Shown: positions 21,403 through 31,600 of the stretch, piece by piece
Position numbering within the stretch: position 1 is the first letter of the stretch
How the letters are laid out: each line of letters opens with the position of its first letter
NCBI RefSeq assembly: GCF_040183065.1
Contig: NC_091119.1
Span: 206,830,298 to 206,894,297, forward strand
Direction of reading: 5' to 3'
Length of the DNA stretch: 64,000 nt
Origin: Periplaneta americana
Lineage: Eukaryota > Arthropoda > Insecta > Blattodea > Blattidae
The notes under the pieces: generated by a model
Told to the model about the DNA's origin: nothing
What the model saw: only the letters and a program-made list of their open reading frames with translations
Databases searched by the model: none
Program-made: the position numbers and the translations under genes

Positions 21403-22444
21403 AATACATATTAAAACTAATAATTAAAATATTAGGACTATCAGCTGACAGCTTGAGGGCTTCTGTTCTGTTAACATGATGAGACACTTAGATGTCGAAC
21501 TCAAATCGTCATGTGATTCCCTCTGCCTTTCTTTTCCCGAAGACTTTACTAAAACTACAATTCGAAATTTTCTAGAAGAATTGCGAGGTCGTGAATATGA
21601 ATCATGGAAGACCCTTTCAGGACGGGGAAAAGGTGTTGAGATGTATAGCGAAGTAACAGCCGCCAACAGTTGGATTGCTAACAAGAAAGGACTTTTGACT
21701 AGTGAATGGATATCTAGCCTGAAAATGACAGTAAATTTAGCAGCTGTTCGTTCCGTTCCCGGCAGATCTCTCGACGGTACCCGGTGCAGACATGGCTGCC
21801 CGGAGATTGAAACTTTAGCACACGTCTTGGGATTCTGTGAACAGGGATTGCTCTTGAGGAACTCTAGACATCATCTTGTAAGATCCAAAATTGCTGCCGC
21901 ATTAAGAAATAAGGGCTGGATAGTAGAAGAAGAAATCTCCTGTCTACCTGAAAATGGGTCAATGAGACGAGTAGATATTTTAGCGTGCAATGCTGACACT
22001 AAACAGGGCATCATTGTGGACCCCACGATACGTTTTGAAGTAGAATGTCATCAGTCAGCCGAGGTCCACCTTGAGAAGAAGTCGATCTATGAGCCTACAG
22101 TCAACTATTTCAAGCTGAAATATGCCTTAATTCATGGTGAGGTATTCGGCTTGCTCATAGGTGCTCGAGGGACTGTACCAGCTTCTTTCGAAGAACTTCG
22201 ACGGCAGCTTGCTCTGCCAACATCTCTGAGGGATGACATTGTGATAATTGTGTTAAAAAAAATCCTTCCAAATCCTGATTAATCACATGGTGCCACATTA
22301 ATAGCAATTGTAATTTTTCACGCCCTTTTCTTTATTTCCTTTCTTTAAAATTTAATATCTATGTTTACACATGTACAATAATTTTTTTTGAGGATATACT
22401 GAGTCCGTAAGGGCTATCCTCAATGGGGGGCAGTTTACTATTAC

Positions 22445-22490
<46 letters not shown>

Positions 22491-22492
22491 AC
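21403..22492 (+). mobile_element. R2/R4-type LINE 3' part (restriction-like endonuclease) with ATT tail
   Basis: A 5'-truncated non-LTR retrotransposon. It holds the C-terminal coding region (21476-22282), a short 3' UTR with a possible hairpin (GAGGATA against TATCCTC, near 22392-22422), and a TATTATT tail at 22439-22490. Insertion next to or into ATT/TAA repeats recalls Dong-like elements of the R4 clade. The copy is flanked by related ~70-bp sequences at 21403-21475 and 22526-22600. Confidence 0.8.
21476..22282 (+). CDS. Non-LTR retrotransposon C-terminal domain: zinc knuckle plus restriction-like endonuclease
   Basis: A 268-aa open frame, cut off from its reverse transcriptase. Residues ~103-122 hold a CCHC finger of the R2/NeSL/R4 type (CRHGC, then H, then C). 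Residues ~165-195 (VDILACN, then GIIVDPTIRFE) match the PD-(D/E)XK endonuclease core of RLE-class LINEs, which nicks target DNA for target-primed reverse transcription. EKKSIYEPTVNYF and GLLIGARGT follow, as in that family. No stop or frameshift within the 268 codons suggests a fairly recent insertion. The first ATG is only where the truncated copy opens, not a true start. It may be unexpressed. Confidence 0.82.
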   Translation: MMRHLDVELKSSCDSLCLSFPEDFTKTTIRNFLEELRGREYESWKTLSGRGKGVEMYSEVTAANSWIANKKGLLTSEWISSLKMTVNLAAVRSVPGRSLDGTRCRHGCPEIETLAHVLGFCEQGLLLRNSRHHLVRSKIAAALRNKGWIVEEEISCLPENGSMRRVDILACNADTKQGIIVDPTIRFEVECHQSAEVHLEKKSIYEPTVNYFKLKYALIHGEVFGLLIGARGTVPASFEELRRQLALPTSLRDDIVIIVLKKILPNPD

Positions 22493-24035
22493 TACGGATC
22501 GTTGTGTTGTATTTCTAAGACTGTAAATAAATATATTAAAACTAATAATTAAAATATTGGGACTAGCAGCTGACTGCTCAATGATTTCTGTTCTGTTTCC
22601 ATAACTACGGATCGTCCAATGTTTTGTGTTGTTTCAAAGATTACAAATAAATAACGGAGACATTTTAATTAAAATCAGATTGTTCTTGTAAGTAAACATA
22701 TGATTTAAGGTATTGAAGTTGATGATTTGCTTGATGCAATTCTTAAAAACAAAAACAAAATGTTTTACAACAAAAGAGGTAAGGAAATGTTTACTTTTCA
22801 ACATTTTACATGTTAAAAATTCCATTATGTTTCGGTAAAGGAAGGTAAGTAATCAAAATGGTTCTGATATAAATAAAAGGTAAACTTTGAAACCTTATTG
22901 CAAATAATTTTCTACACAAATAAAACACATCACATGCTAGTACAATTTTGTTTTTTGCACACCCACTTGTAGAATATAACGCATGTATTCACCTGGGGAA
23001 CAAACCCCCGATTTGCACAAAAATTGACTTAATACCCTTTACCCGAACACCAACGAATTTTCACGTTAATCTTTTCCAAATACATCTGATACCGAAATCA
23101 CATATTTCCAGCAACTGTGTTAACACGGTCCCCTTGTATACATCACTGAAATGAAGAAGTTCAAAATACAGTATTGATTTATTAATTAATAGTCATCGTT
23201 ATTGTTGAAATTGCCTGTATAAAGAGACGACTTCCCGGTCGACTGGGTGGTTTCTTCCAGGAACTCTAGATAACTTGATTATTGATTCTATCGCTAACGA
23301 AAGATAACAAAATAAAATGATAACTTGAATAAGACTCGAACTCATAACCTTCGAATTACTAAACTAGCACTCTACAGCTGCTCTACGAGACGCAGATATC
23401 GAGTGACTCCTGCTTAAGCACAATAGTACTGAAACTGCTTCAAGTACGATTCTACAAGCGCATGCATCGTGTAACATAACCGTGATCCGAAGGGGACTTA
23501 GAATAATTTCGCTGTTCACGAGTGCGGTCATTTTTTACAGCTGTACAATATCCATACATAAGTTATTGATACTTATGTCCTGAGGTATACATTTTTTGTG
23601 GTTCGGTTGTGGAAATAGTGACGTTCTTGGCTTGGAAAGGCCAAGATATGATTTGTGACAGTTCACAGTTCATCTTTTCATGTTTTATTTCACTCCACTC
23701 CCATTTGCAGACAGTAGCCTATTCAAGAGGGGTGAGATAACAAAAGCAATAGTTGTAACGTTAAATTAAAATTTCCTACAAACCGTATATAATTCCATAC
23801 ATTCAACTTGGAAGTACAAAACTCCCAATGCCCTCTGATTAGGTAACCAGGATTGTGTACTTAGCTGTGTGTACAGGATCAAATTTTCGTCAAATTCACA
23901 GTTTCACAAGACTTTTCAAGGCTTTTCTACAGTTTTATTGTCAAATACATACAATACTTTTAAAATATTTGAAAGTAAATAACAACATGCTCTAATTGAT
24001 CGAAGACTTGATGATGCTTTCAAGAAATTGACGAA
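22493..24035. other. Intergenic DNA without recognisable gene
   Basis: Positions 22493-22640 contain two related blocks sharing AACTACGGATCG. At 23330-23410 a minus-strand tRNA-like stretch (GAGTTCGAGTCTT B-box-like) is present, but its arms do not pair well. The rest is AT-rich and unassigned. Confidence 0.5.
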
Positions 24036-24039
24036 TACT

Positions 24040-25050
24040 TACTTACTTACCTACTGGCTTTTAAGGAACCCGGAGGTTCATTGCCGCCCTCATATAAGCC
24101 CGCCATTGATCCCTATCCTGAGCAAGATTAATCCAGTCTCTGCCATCATATCCTACCTCCCTCAAATCTATTTTAATACTATCTTCACTAAGACACATTT
24201 TCATTAATCGAACTAGTTTCTTGGGAATACCAAATTCAATAAGAATATTGCATAAAACTTCTCTCTTAACCGAGTCATACGCCTTTTTGAAATCTATGAA
24301 TAACTGATGTACTGTACCCTTATACTCCCATTTTTTTTTCTACAATATCTTTCGAATACAAAACATCTGATCAATAGCCGATCTATTACGCCTAAAACCA
24401 CACTGATGATCCCCAATAATTTCATCTACATATGGAGTCAATCATCTCAAAAGGATATTCGACAAAATTTTATACGACATCAACAAAAGTGATATTCCTC
24501 GAAAGTTACTACAGTTAGTCTTGTCCCCCTTCTTAAAAATAGGTACGATTATGGACTCCTTCCATTGTTTATTTTTTTTATTTTAGTTGGTTATTTAACG
24601 ACGCTGTATAAACTACTAGGTTATTTAGCATCGATGAGATTGGTGATAGCGAGATGATATTTGGCGAGATGAGGCCGAGGATTCGCCAGAGATTACCTTG
24701 TATTCACATTACGGTTGGGGAAAACCTCGGAAAAAACCTAACCAGGTAATCAGCCCAAGCGGGGATCGAACCTGCGCCCGAACGCAACTTCAGACCGGCA
24801 GGCAAGCGCCTTAACCGGCTGAGCCACGCCGGTGGCTTCCTTCCATTATTCTGGTACAATTTCCTTTTCCCAAATTGCAAGTACAAGTTTATAAATTTCG
24901 CTAGATACTGCCCTTCCACCCTCTTATATTAATTCTGCTGGAATTTGATCAATACCTGGAGACTTGTACTTTTTCAGATTTTCTATCGCAATTTCGACTT
25001 CAGAAAGTGTGGGTTCCGGTATAAATGGCTCAGCAGTTGAAATTGACGAA
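24040..25050 (-). mobile_element. RTE-like LINE with reverse-transcriptase core, internally deleted
   Basis: It starts with the AAGT tail and the family 3' end, then jumps near 24184 to the reverse-transcriptase part. Minus-strand pieces read LKKYKSPGIDQIPAEL, ESIIVPIFKKGDKTNCSNFR, GDHQCGFRRNRSAIDQMFCI. Frames are broken by stops and shifts. A SINE (24567-24837) interrupts it. This copy ties the widespread GRPRRRW 3' ends to a LINE of RTE type. Confidence 0.8.
24567..24837 (-). mobile_element. tRNA-derived SINE nested in RTE-like LINE, 10-bp target duplication
   Basis: On the minus strand there is a tRNA-like head with B box GGTTCGATCCCC (near 24763-24775), then the GGTTTTTTCCGAGGTTTTCC body and an A/T-rich end at 24567-24585. 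TCCTTCCATT is repeated at 24557-24566 and 24838-24847. Confidence 0.88.
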
Positions 25051-25638
25051 TGGAATTCCAAAATATTATGGCGCTAAGAACCACAAACAACATGACGTCC
25101 TGGCCAATAGGAGTTGTCCGCTATTAAATATAATTATATGCATTAAACCCAGGTCTGTACGCCGTGGGTTCTATAAACTACCACAATACAATTAATGGAA
25201 ATAATGCCTATGAGGAAATTGCAGGGCACATATCTGGAGTTAAGTACCAATACATGTATTTTTTAAAATTAGAAGACCTAAAACCTAGGCTGATACTGGT
25301 CGTAAATATTTTGTTGAAAAACAACATGCAATCGTAATATTCTCGGTTTTAGGAAACCGTAGGCCTACAGTTAAGTAATACAAATAATATTTTATACAAA
25401 CTAGTTATTTTCCAAACGATTTACATATTTATATTGGAATATTTGGTAGGTAGACCCACATACATAACAATGAACTTCAAGCACAAATCTTTAGTAATAC
25501 AAAACAGCCTGTGGCAAATCTTTTTCAATATCGACTATACTCTACTTAACAGATTTTCTTCCAACGTATTGAACTGGGAGAAAGAACTGATCATGTACTG
25601 TACAAGCAGTTTTATACCATGATATTTCTGCTCATCTA

Positions 25639-26177
25639 TTAATTTATTTTTATTTTATTGGATTATTTTACGACGCTGTATCAACACAACGGAGAACTGC
25701 ACGCATTGTATTCTTCACCTGACATAATTAGGAACATAAAATCCAGACGTTTGAGATGGGCAGGACATGTAGCACGTATGGGCGAATCCAGGAATGCATA
25801 TAGAGTGTTAGTTGGGAGGTCGGAGGGAAAAAGACCTCTGGGGAGGCCGAGACGTAGATGGGAAAATAATATTAAATTGGATTTGAGGGAGGTGGGATAT
25901 GATGGTAGAGACTGGATTAATCTTGCTCAGGATAGGGACCAATGGCGGGCTTATGTGAGGGCGGCAATGAACCTCTGGGTTCCTTAAAAGCCAGTAAGTA
26001 AGTAAGTATCAACATCTAGGTTATTTAGCGTCTGAATGAAATGAAGGTGATAATGCCAGTGAAATGAGTCCGGGGTCCAGCACCGAAAGTTATCCAGCAT
26101 TTACTCATATTGGGTTGAGGGAAAACCCCGGAAAAAACCTCAACCAGGTACCTTACCCCGACCGAGATTCGAACCCG
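25639..26177 (-). mobile_element. tRNA-derived SINE, 5'-truncated, split by a LINE
   Basis: Two halves of one minus-strand SINE (25639-25685 and 26006-26177) are separated by an RTE-like LINE. CTGCTCATCTA is duplicated at 25628-25638 and 26178-26188. The tRNA head is cut within or near the B box (GGGTTCGAATCTCGG on the minus strand). Confidence 0.85.
25686..26005 (+). mobile_element. RTE-like LINE 3' fragment inserted in a SINE
   Basis: It has an open frame through SRRLRWAGHVARMGESRNAY, EGKRPLGRPRRRW and RDQWRAYVRAAMNL. It ends AAAAGCCAGTAAGTAAGTAA. GTATCAAC is repeated at 25678-25685 and 26006-26013, marking the insertion. Only the last ~320 bp of the LINE were copied. Confidence 0.88.
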
Positions 26178-26689
26178 CTGCTCATCTACGACAAGTAATA
26201 GAATTCTGTCCCAGATTCTGACGCCTCCGGACAAAATTCCACGAACATTCATTACCTACGTCATAATTTCTGAATTTAAAATAATGTGTAAGTGAAAACA
26301 TGAGAATGAAATTATCCAAATCTGCTTATCTCATCCACCCACCCAACCAACTGATTTTTACACTTATTTGTATAACACAGAACTAACACGAAGCCCGAAA
26401 TTTTCATACCCAAATAAATTGAATTGTAATTGTTTTATAATGGGTATCGTGCAATTTCCAACCACCGTATCCCGTAATTACACTGTACTTCAATGTAAAT
26501 ATCAACAACACAAGAAGTTCACACAACATTTTTTCCTCTCATTATGAGGAAATGTAATAGAAATATAAATTACTTAACAGAGTAAAGCATGACACACTAA
26601 AAGCAGGAAGTTAGTTTATAATACATTTAGACCTAAATGAGTTGTAATAACATATACCAAACAGTAAAAAATTAGGGTATGTCTAGATT

Positions 26690-27290
26690 CAAATTTAACT
26701 TTTCAAAGTCAAGTCACCCACATACGTAAGAAAATAGTTTCTCCAATTCATTCCTTCAAACATTTGCACAACGTCCTACCTCTTAGCCTCAAAATGAATT
26801 TCATTCAAACGATAATGATGTCCAATTTCGATTATTGTGATTCACTATTACCTAAACTAAATACTGATCTTGTCCGCAAACTACAGGGTGTTCACAATAC
26901 CTACGTTCATTTCGTTTGCAAAATAATAAATTGGATCATGTAACGCCGTCATTAGAACTGCTGTGTTGGAATCCACTTAAAGAAAGAAGACTTTTCACTT
27001 CCCTCCTATCGCTATTTATTTTTAAATCATCCACATCTCCACACCCACTTATTTAGCATCTCGTTTGTTTACCTATCTCGAGTCCAGAACATGTACCTTC
27101 TGTCTGCTCCTCTGCACATAACCGTCCCTTAACTCATTATCTTTCAATTTATCGATTCCAGAGCTCTGCATTTCTCTCCTTGACCATGTCAGAAACTGTC
27201 GTTCGTACAATATCAAAATTTAAATATAAATTAAAAGATCGCATTCTATTCCATGGAACTACTTGCTAAACATTTCTCGAGTTGTGCAAC
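26690..27290 (+). mobile_element. Degenerate CR1/Jockey-like LINE fragment
   Basis: A broken frame gives MSNFDYCDSLLPKLNTDLVR and KLQGVHNTYVHFVC, collinear with FDYCDALFSDLGVDL of the copy at 53451. Several stops; a decayed copy. Confidence 0.7.
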
Positions 27291-27399
27291 TTCGGCTTAA
27301 GCAGCAACACGTAACTATCATATAAGTCACATTGTCAATTTTACCCTTAATATGTGATGAAGACTACGTATTTTTATTTTGATTATTATTATCACTTAT

Positions 27400-27460
27400 T
27401 TTCTTACTGGCTTTTAAGGAACCCGGAGGTTCATTGCCGCCTCACATAAGAATACAATGC
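27400..27460 (-). mobile_element. Tiny RTE-like LINE 3' end
   Basis: About 60 bp of the family 3' end (TTACTGGCTTTTAAGGAACC) followed by a distant piece (AATACAATGCGTGCA), so it carries an internal deletion. Confidence 0.65.
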
Positions 27461-27559
27461 GTGCATACAGAAATAAATTAACAGATAAATAAATACACCT
27501 CCTTAGCCCAAACCCAGATAAAACTGTGAAATTATTCATGTTCGTCTTTTTTTTTTTAA

Positions 27560-28030
27560 TTTATTTATTTTATGTCGCTTTAACTTAGGAAGTCATATCG
27601 CGACAATACGTACATAAACAATTCTTACAGTTTACATTAGTTTACTGTATTACAATAATCATTTAGATACATTTGTAAATGTTGATAGCTTTCAGAAATT
27701 TAATTAAGTTTGAACTGAATGATGGGTTGTTTAGAACTGTTGATAAGTCTTTTGGTATATGGAATTGATCTCGATGAAGGTGATATAGTGGACATTCAGA
27801 AATTAAATGGCGTACAGAGATCCTAATGTGGCAATTGGTGCATGTTGGAGGAGGAGTTCTGTCTAGAAGATAAGAATGTGTATTTCTGGTGTGGCCAACT
27901 CGCAATCTGGTGATTATTACTTGGTCTTGACGTTTAAAATTCTGTAGTGGATATTTCATTCTGCAATGCTGTACTATTTCGTGAAGTTTGCTGGATGATG
28001 ACTGTCCATGATGTTTGCCAAGTTCGTCTT
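27560..28030 (-). mobile_element. LINE C-terminal fragment (after RNase H)
   Basis: A minus-strand frame of 98 aa contains QDQVIITRLRVGHTRNTHSY, a CTNCH pair and LISECPLYHLHRDQF. This is the RLR-GHT plus zinc-knuckle region that follows RNase H in I/Jockey/R1-type LINEs. Confidence 0.75.
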
Positions 28031-28149
28031 TTATTTATGCGATAAACCATGAATTCCGTAACAAATATATCTACAAATACTTAAAGATCGTGTATGGCCA
28101 GTAATTCCACAGCTTCATTTGTTGCAGAATGAGTACTTCCACACCTTGA

Positions 28150-28330
28150 AAAATTATGTCCGCGTGGTGCCGTGGTGCACCAGATCGACCTTCCCTCATC
28201 CCAGATTTAACGCCCTGTGTTTTTTTTTTATCTGGGAGTAAATTATCTACAATTCTGACTTTCACTAATTCAGGCTGCATTTTCGCCGAGTTATTCCGAA
28301 TCAGTGAGGTTCTACTGTACGCGTCCTGTT
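28150..28330 (+). mobile_element. Possible mariner-like transposase fragment
   Basis: The translated stretch PDLTPCVFFLSGS resembles the SPDLTPCDFFLWG motif of mariner-type transposases. The remainder is unrecognisable. It lies just upstream of the promoter of OBP gene 2. Confidence 0.4.
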
Positions 28331-28464
28331 CAGTTTCAACTGAGGCACATAGCTGGCTCTTCCATTGCAATCATCAGGCGTCACTTCCTGCATTTATTAT
28401 TTGATGATTCATAAATTACAGACATCACGCTCGAGAAAACAAAAACTCACGTTCGTCAGTGGCA

Positions 28465-28470
28465 TATAAA
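28465..28470 (+). promoter_or_regulatory. TATA box of odorant-binding gene 2
   Basis: TATAAA 46 bp before the ATG, nearly the same spacing as gene 1 (45 bp). A TCAGT lies upstream of it, so the likely start site is near 28495 with a short leader. Confidence 0.65.
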
Positions 28471-28510
28471 CCATTTCCAGATCATACACGTCCAAGTTAG
28501 AGCATACACG

Positions 28511-28642
28511 ATGTCCAGGCAAGAAACCTTCGCTGTCCTCTGTTTAATCTGCTTACTGACGTGTCTTCGCTGCGATGTTCTTTCCAGACGAGAAGAAAAG
28601 AAGGCTGTGAAGGATCTCAGATGTCCGAGACCAATGGCTAAG
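28511..28642 (+). CDS. OBP gene 2, exon 1 (signal peptide, GC donor)
   Basis: It encodes 44 residues: MSRQETFAVLCLICLLTCLR, then a charged stretch ending DLRCPRPMAK. The donor AAG|GCATGT is non-canonical. There is no in-phase GT donor that keeps the CP-X4-K-ACC alignment with gene 1. Confidence 0.78.
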
Positions 28643-31600
28643 GCATGTAGGACCTTGCTTCGAGGACAGGATCCGGAACGAATCCTTAAGCTTAGGCTCG
28701 TTTTTGTCCACTGTGATCGTTATGTATGCGATGATTATCTTGAATGGCATTCCTGAATCCGACACTGAAAGGTGAGTTAACCTAAAGTCGGACCATCCGT
28801 ATCCATCAACATCCGGTAATTTCATCACTATAGAATTTTGTTATTCTAGGTTTAATTTGTAATTCAGTAAATACAAAAATATTCTTTGTTCTTAACTTCT
28901 ATGATAAAATGTCTAGCTTACATTAATCAGGTAATCTTGTCGTACTTTAATTTTTATTGTAATTGTAATTGTAAATTTAACACTTACTTACTTACTGGCT
29001 TTTAAAGAACCCGGAGGTTCATTGCCGTCCTCACATAAGCCCGACATTGGTCCCTATCCTGAGCAAGATTAATCCATTCTCTATCATCATGTCCCACCTC
29101 CCTCAAATCCACTTTGATATTATCCTCCCACCTACGTCTCGGTCTCCCTAAAGGTCTTTTTCCCTCCGTCCTCCCAACTAACACTCTATAAGCATTTCTG
29201 GATTCGCCCAAAATTTAATATTAATTGTAATTTTATTGTTGATATTATAGTTGTAATCCCCTGGTAGAGGGGCAGAGAAGGCCTGACGGCCAGGTTAAAT
29301 AAATAAATACTAAATAAATACTAATACTAGACCATCGGATCTGTGGCCCCGTAAGATATGCGAAGTGAACCCTAATTCCTTCTCAGCCTCGGTAATTCAT
29401 TTCTCTCCCTGCATTCCTATCTCTCTCTCTTCTATCTCTCTCCCTTTCTGTCCCCCACTACTCACAATTTTGATCCTTCTTGCGGGACAGTTTATTTGCA
29501 CTTGCAGTCCAGTGTTGTCAACTCAACATGAATACTGTAGCACGGAGTGGCGAAAGAAATATTATTAAGCAAGTAATAGCATTTTGCGATGAAGAGAAAC
29601 AAACAGGTCAATGCCTATAAATCAGGCAACGAAAAGAGCAACTGATATCACAGGTGAGGCTTATTTTATTTCAATTGATTATGTATTAAAATTACTTACT
29701 TAACTAATACTAATAATACAACATTTTATGTAATTTATATAGACAGGTCAGAACTCCTACTAAAGAAAATCAGGAGAGAGGGAGTCTGTGCAGGAGATGA
29801 AAAGCTAGAATCACCAGAGAAGAACAGACCAAGGGAACTTTTAATTCTTGTAGATGATATGAACCGATGTATTTTAAGAAGAAAGATACAAGAATTTTAT
29901 ACCGTGTAGAATGAAGTTCCAACATTGAAGAAATTACTGAAGGTAGCGAGGGACAATAATTTCCAAGGTTGGAGAGAAAAACTACGGAAAGTGATTCGAG
30001 ACATGGGATTTAGGTTTTAAAAATGTAGAAATACAAGATGTATATTGATTGAAAGAAATTATATTGTAGCATGGAGGACCAGTTATTTATGACACCGTTT
30101 GACGGAAGTTTGGCAACATCCCTATTCGGCAAGGTTCGTGGCTTGCTGTTTAAAGTGGTGGGAGGAAAGCGGGTGGAATGAAGTCAGTACAGGCGTTAAC
30201 TTTTCCAAGAACGACGACAGCGCTGAAGGGGCACAGATCCGATGATCCGATAATACCTGATAGGGCCAGGTCGCATCCTCGGACAAGTAGCCTGATAAGT
30301 CACAGGGCCCGAGCAGTTCATATATCACAATCGGAAACCTATGGGATGAATGAGGATGAGGTGTACCAGTCCACCGGCCGTATGTAACCCATAACCCGCT
30401 CACCCAATCGGGCCCCCTACCCGTCCGCCCTAAGTTCATACCGTCAAGGTGACCAAGCAGCAAAGGATCCATTCCAACGGCCCTTTCAAAGTGTCTAAGC
30501 GTCCTTGGGATGTGCTCTTTGGGAATCAATCCTGGCAGAGATACTGCGGAAGGCTGGGAACCTAGTAGGAAGACGTAGACGTGCGTCTATGAAATGAGAT
30601 AAAGATGCATGTATGTGTCCAATGCCTACCCACTTCATTTTACGTGATTCGGGTTCCGCATATTCAATTCAATTCAATTTATTTGGCCATTAGACATACA
30701 GTTTTAGGCTTCGTCAGAATACATTGAAAAACATATAAATACATTAAAAAAACACCAATAAAAGAAACAGTAAAATTTAAATAATACAATGAAAACATGA
30801 AATAATTTGAAACTTTTAAGTTAAAGAAAACTAACTAAATTGCAATTAAACTTATTTATTAAAATACAATTTCATACAAATTTTTTGTTGCAAAACTCAG
30901 CAACAAAATAAAAAGGATTATTTAATAACCAATTGTAAAATCTAGTTTTGAAGCTATTGATTGGTAATTTATAGTATTGACTGGGGAGCTTATTATATAA
31001 TTTCATCCCCATAATTAAAAAGTTTGTGTTGCTCTTATGTAATCTACAATATGGAATATTAATTTGTTCACTATTTCTAATTTCATGATCATGTATATTG
31101 GCCACTAATGAGTAATTGTCGATATTTTGTCGAGTGTAAAGTACTCGTTCATATATATACAAATTTATGATTGTTAAAATCCGTGATCGTCTGAAAAGTG
31201 GCCGACAGTGTTCCAGATACGAGTAGTTTGATTTACATAAAATTCTAATGGCTTTCTTTCGTAAAATCAAGACGCTTCCAATTTTGGTTCCATTTCCCCA
31301 GAAAATTAGGGCATATCGGATTATCGACTGAAAGGAAGAAAAGTAGGCACATCTTAAATAATTTTGAGAAACGCAAGTCGTTAATTTCTTTAACAAATAT
31401 AAAACTCTTGATAGCTTTGTGCATATGTATTCGATGTGCTTATCCCATGTTAAACTGGAGTCTATAAAACGTCCTAGAAATTTTATGTAGTTGAGTATGA
31501 TCAATCAGGAGAGGGAGCTGAATCTAGCAAGACACTCACTGGTAAAAGTCGCCAGCTTACAGCCAACGAAGATGAACAGCGGGAGCCGGCCGCCGCCTTG

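Noticed and set aside
23330-23410. tRNA gene on the minus strand
   Set aside because: The B-box is good, but the anticodon and acceptor stems do not pair.
24704-24919. 71-aa minus-strand open frame
   Set aside because: It is a chimera of RTE-like LINE coding sequence and the inserted SINE, crossing the insertion boundary.
28643-28756. Continuation of OBP gene 2 exon 1 to a stop at 28756 as a complete 81-aa secreted protein
   Set aside because: The cysteine alignment with gene 1 ends exactly at the GC donor, and the continuation resembles nothing. It remains possible as a read-through isoform.
30122-30529. 135-aa minus-strand open frame
   Set aside because: No motif, no splice or promoter context. 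The overlapping plus-strand frame is equally open, so this is probably chance in a GC-richer block.
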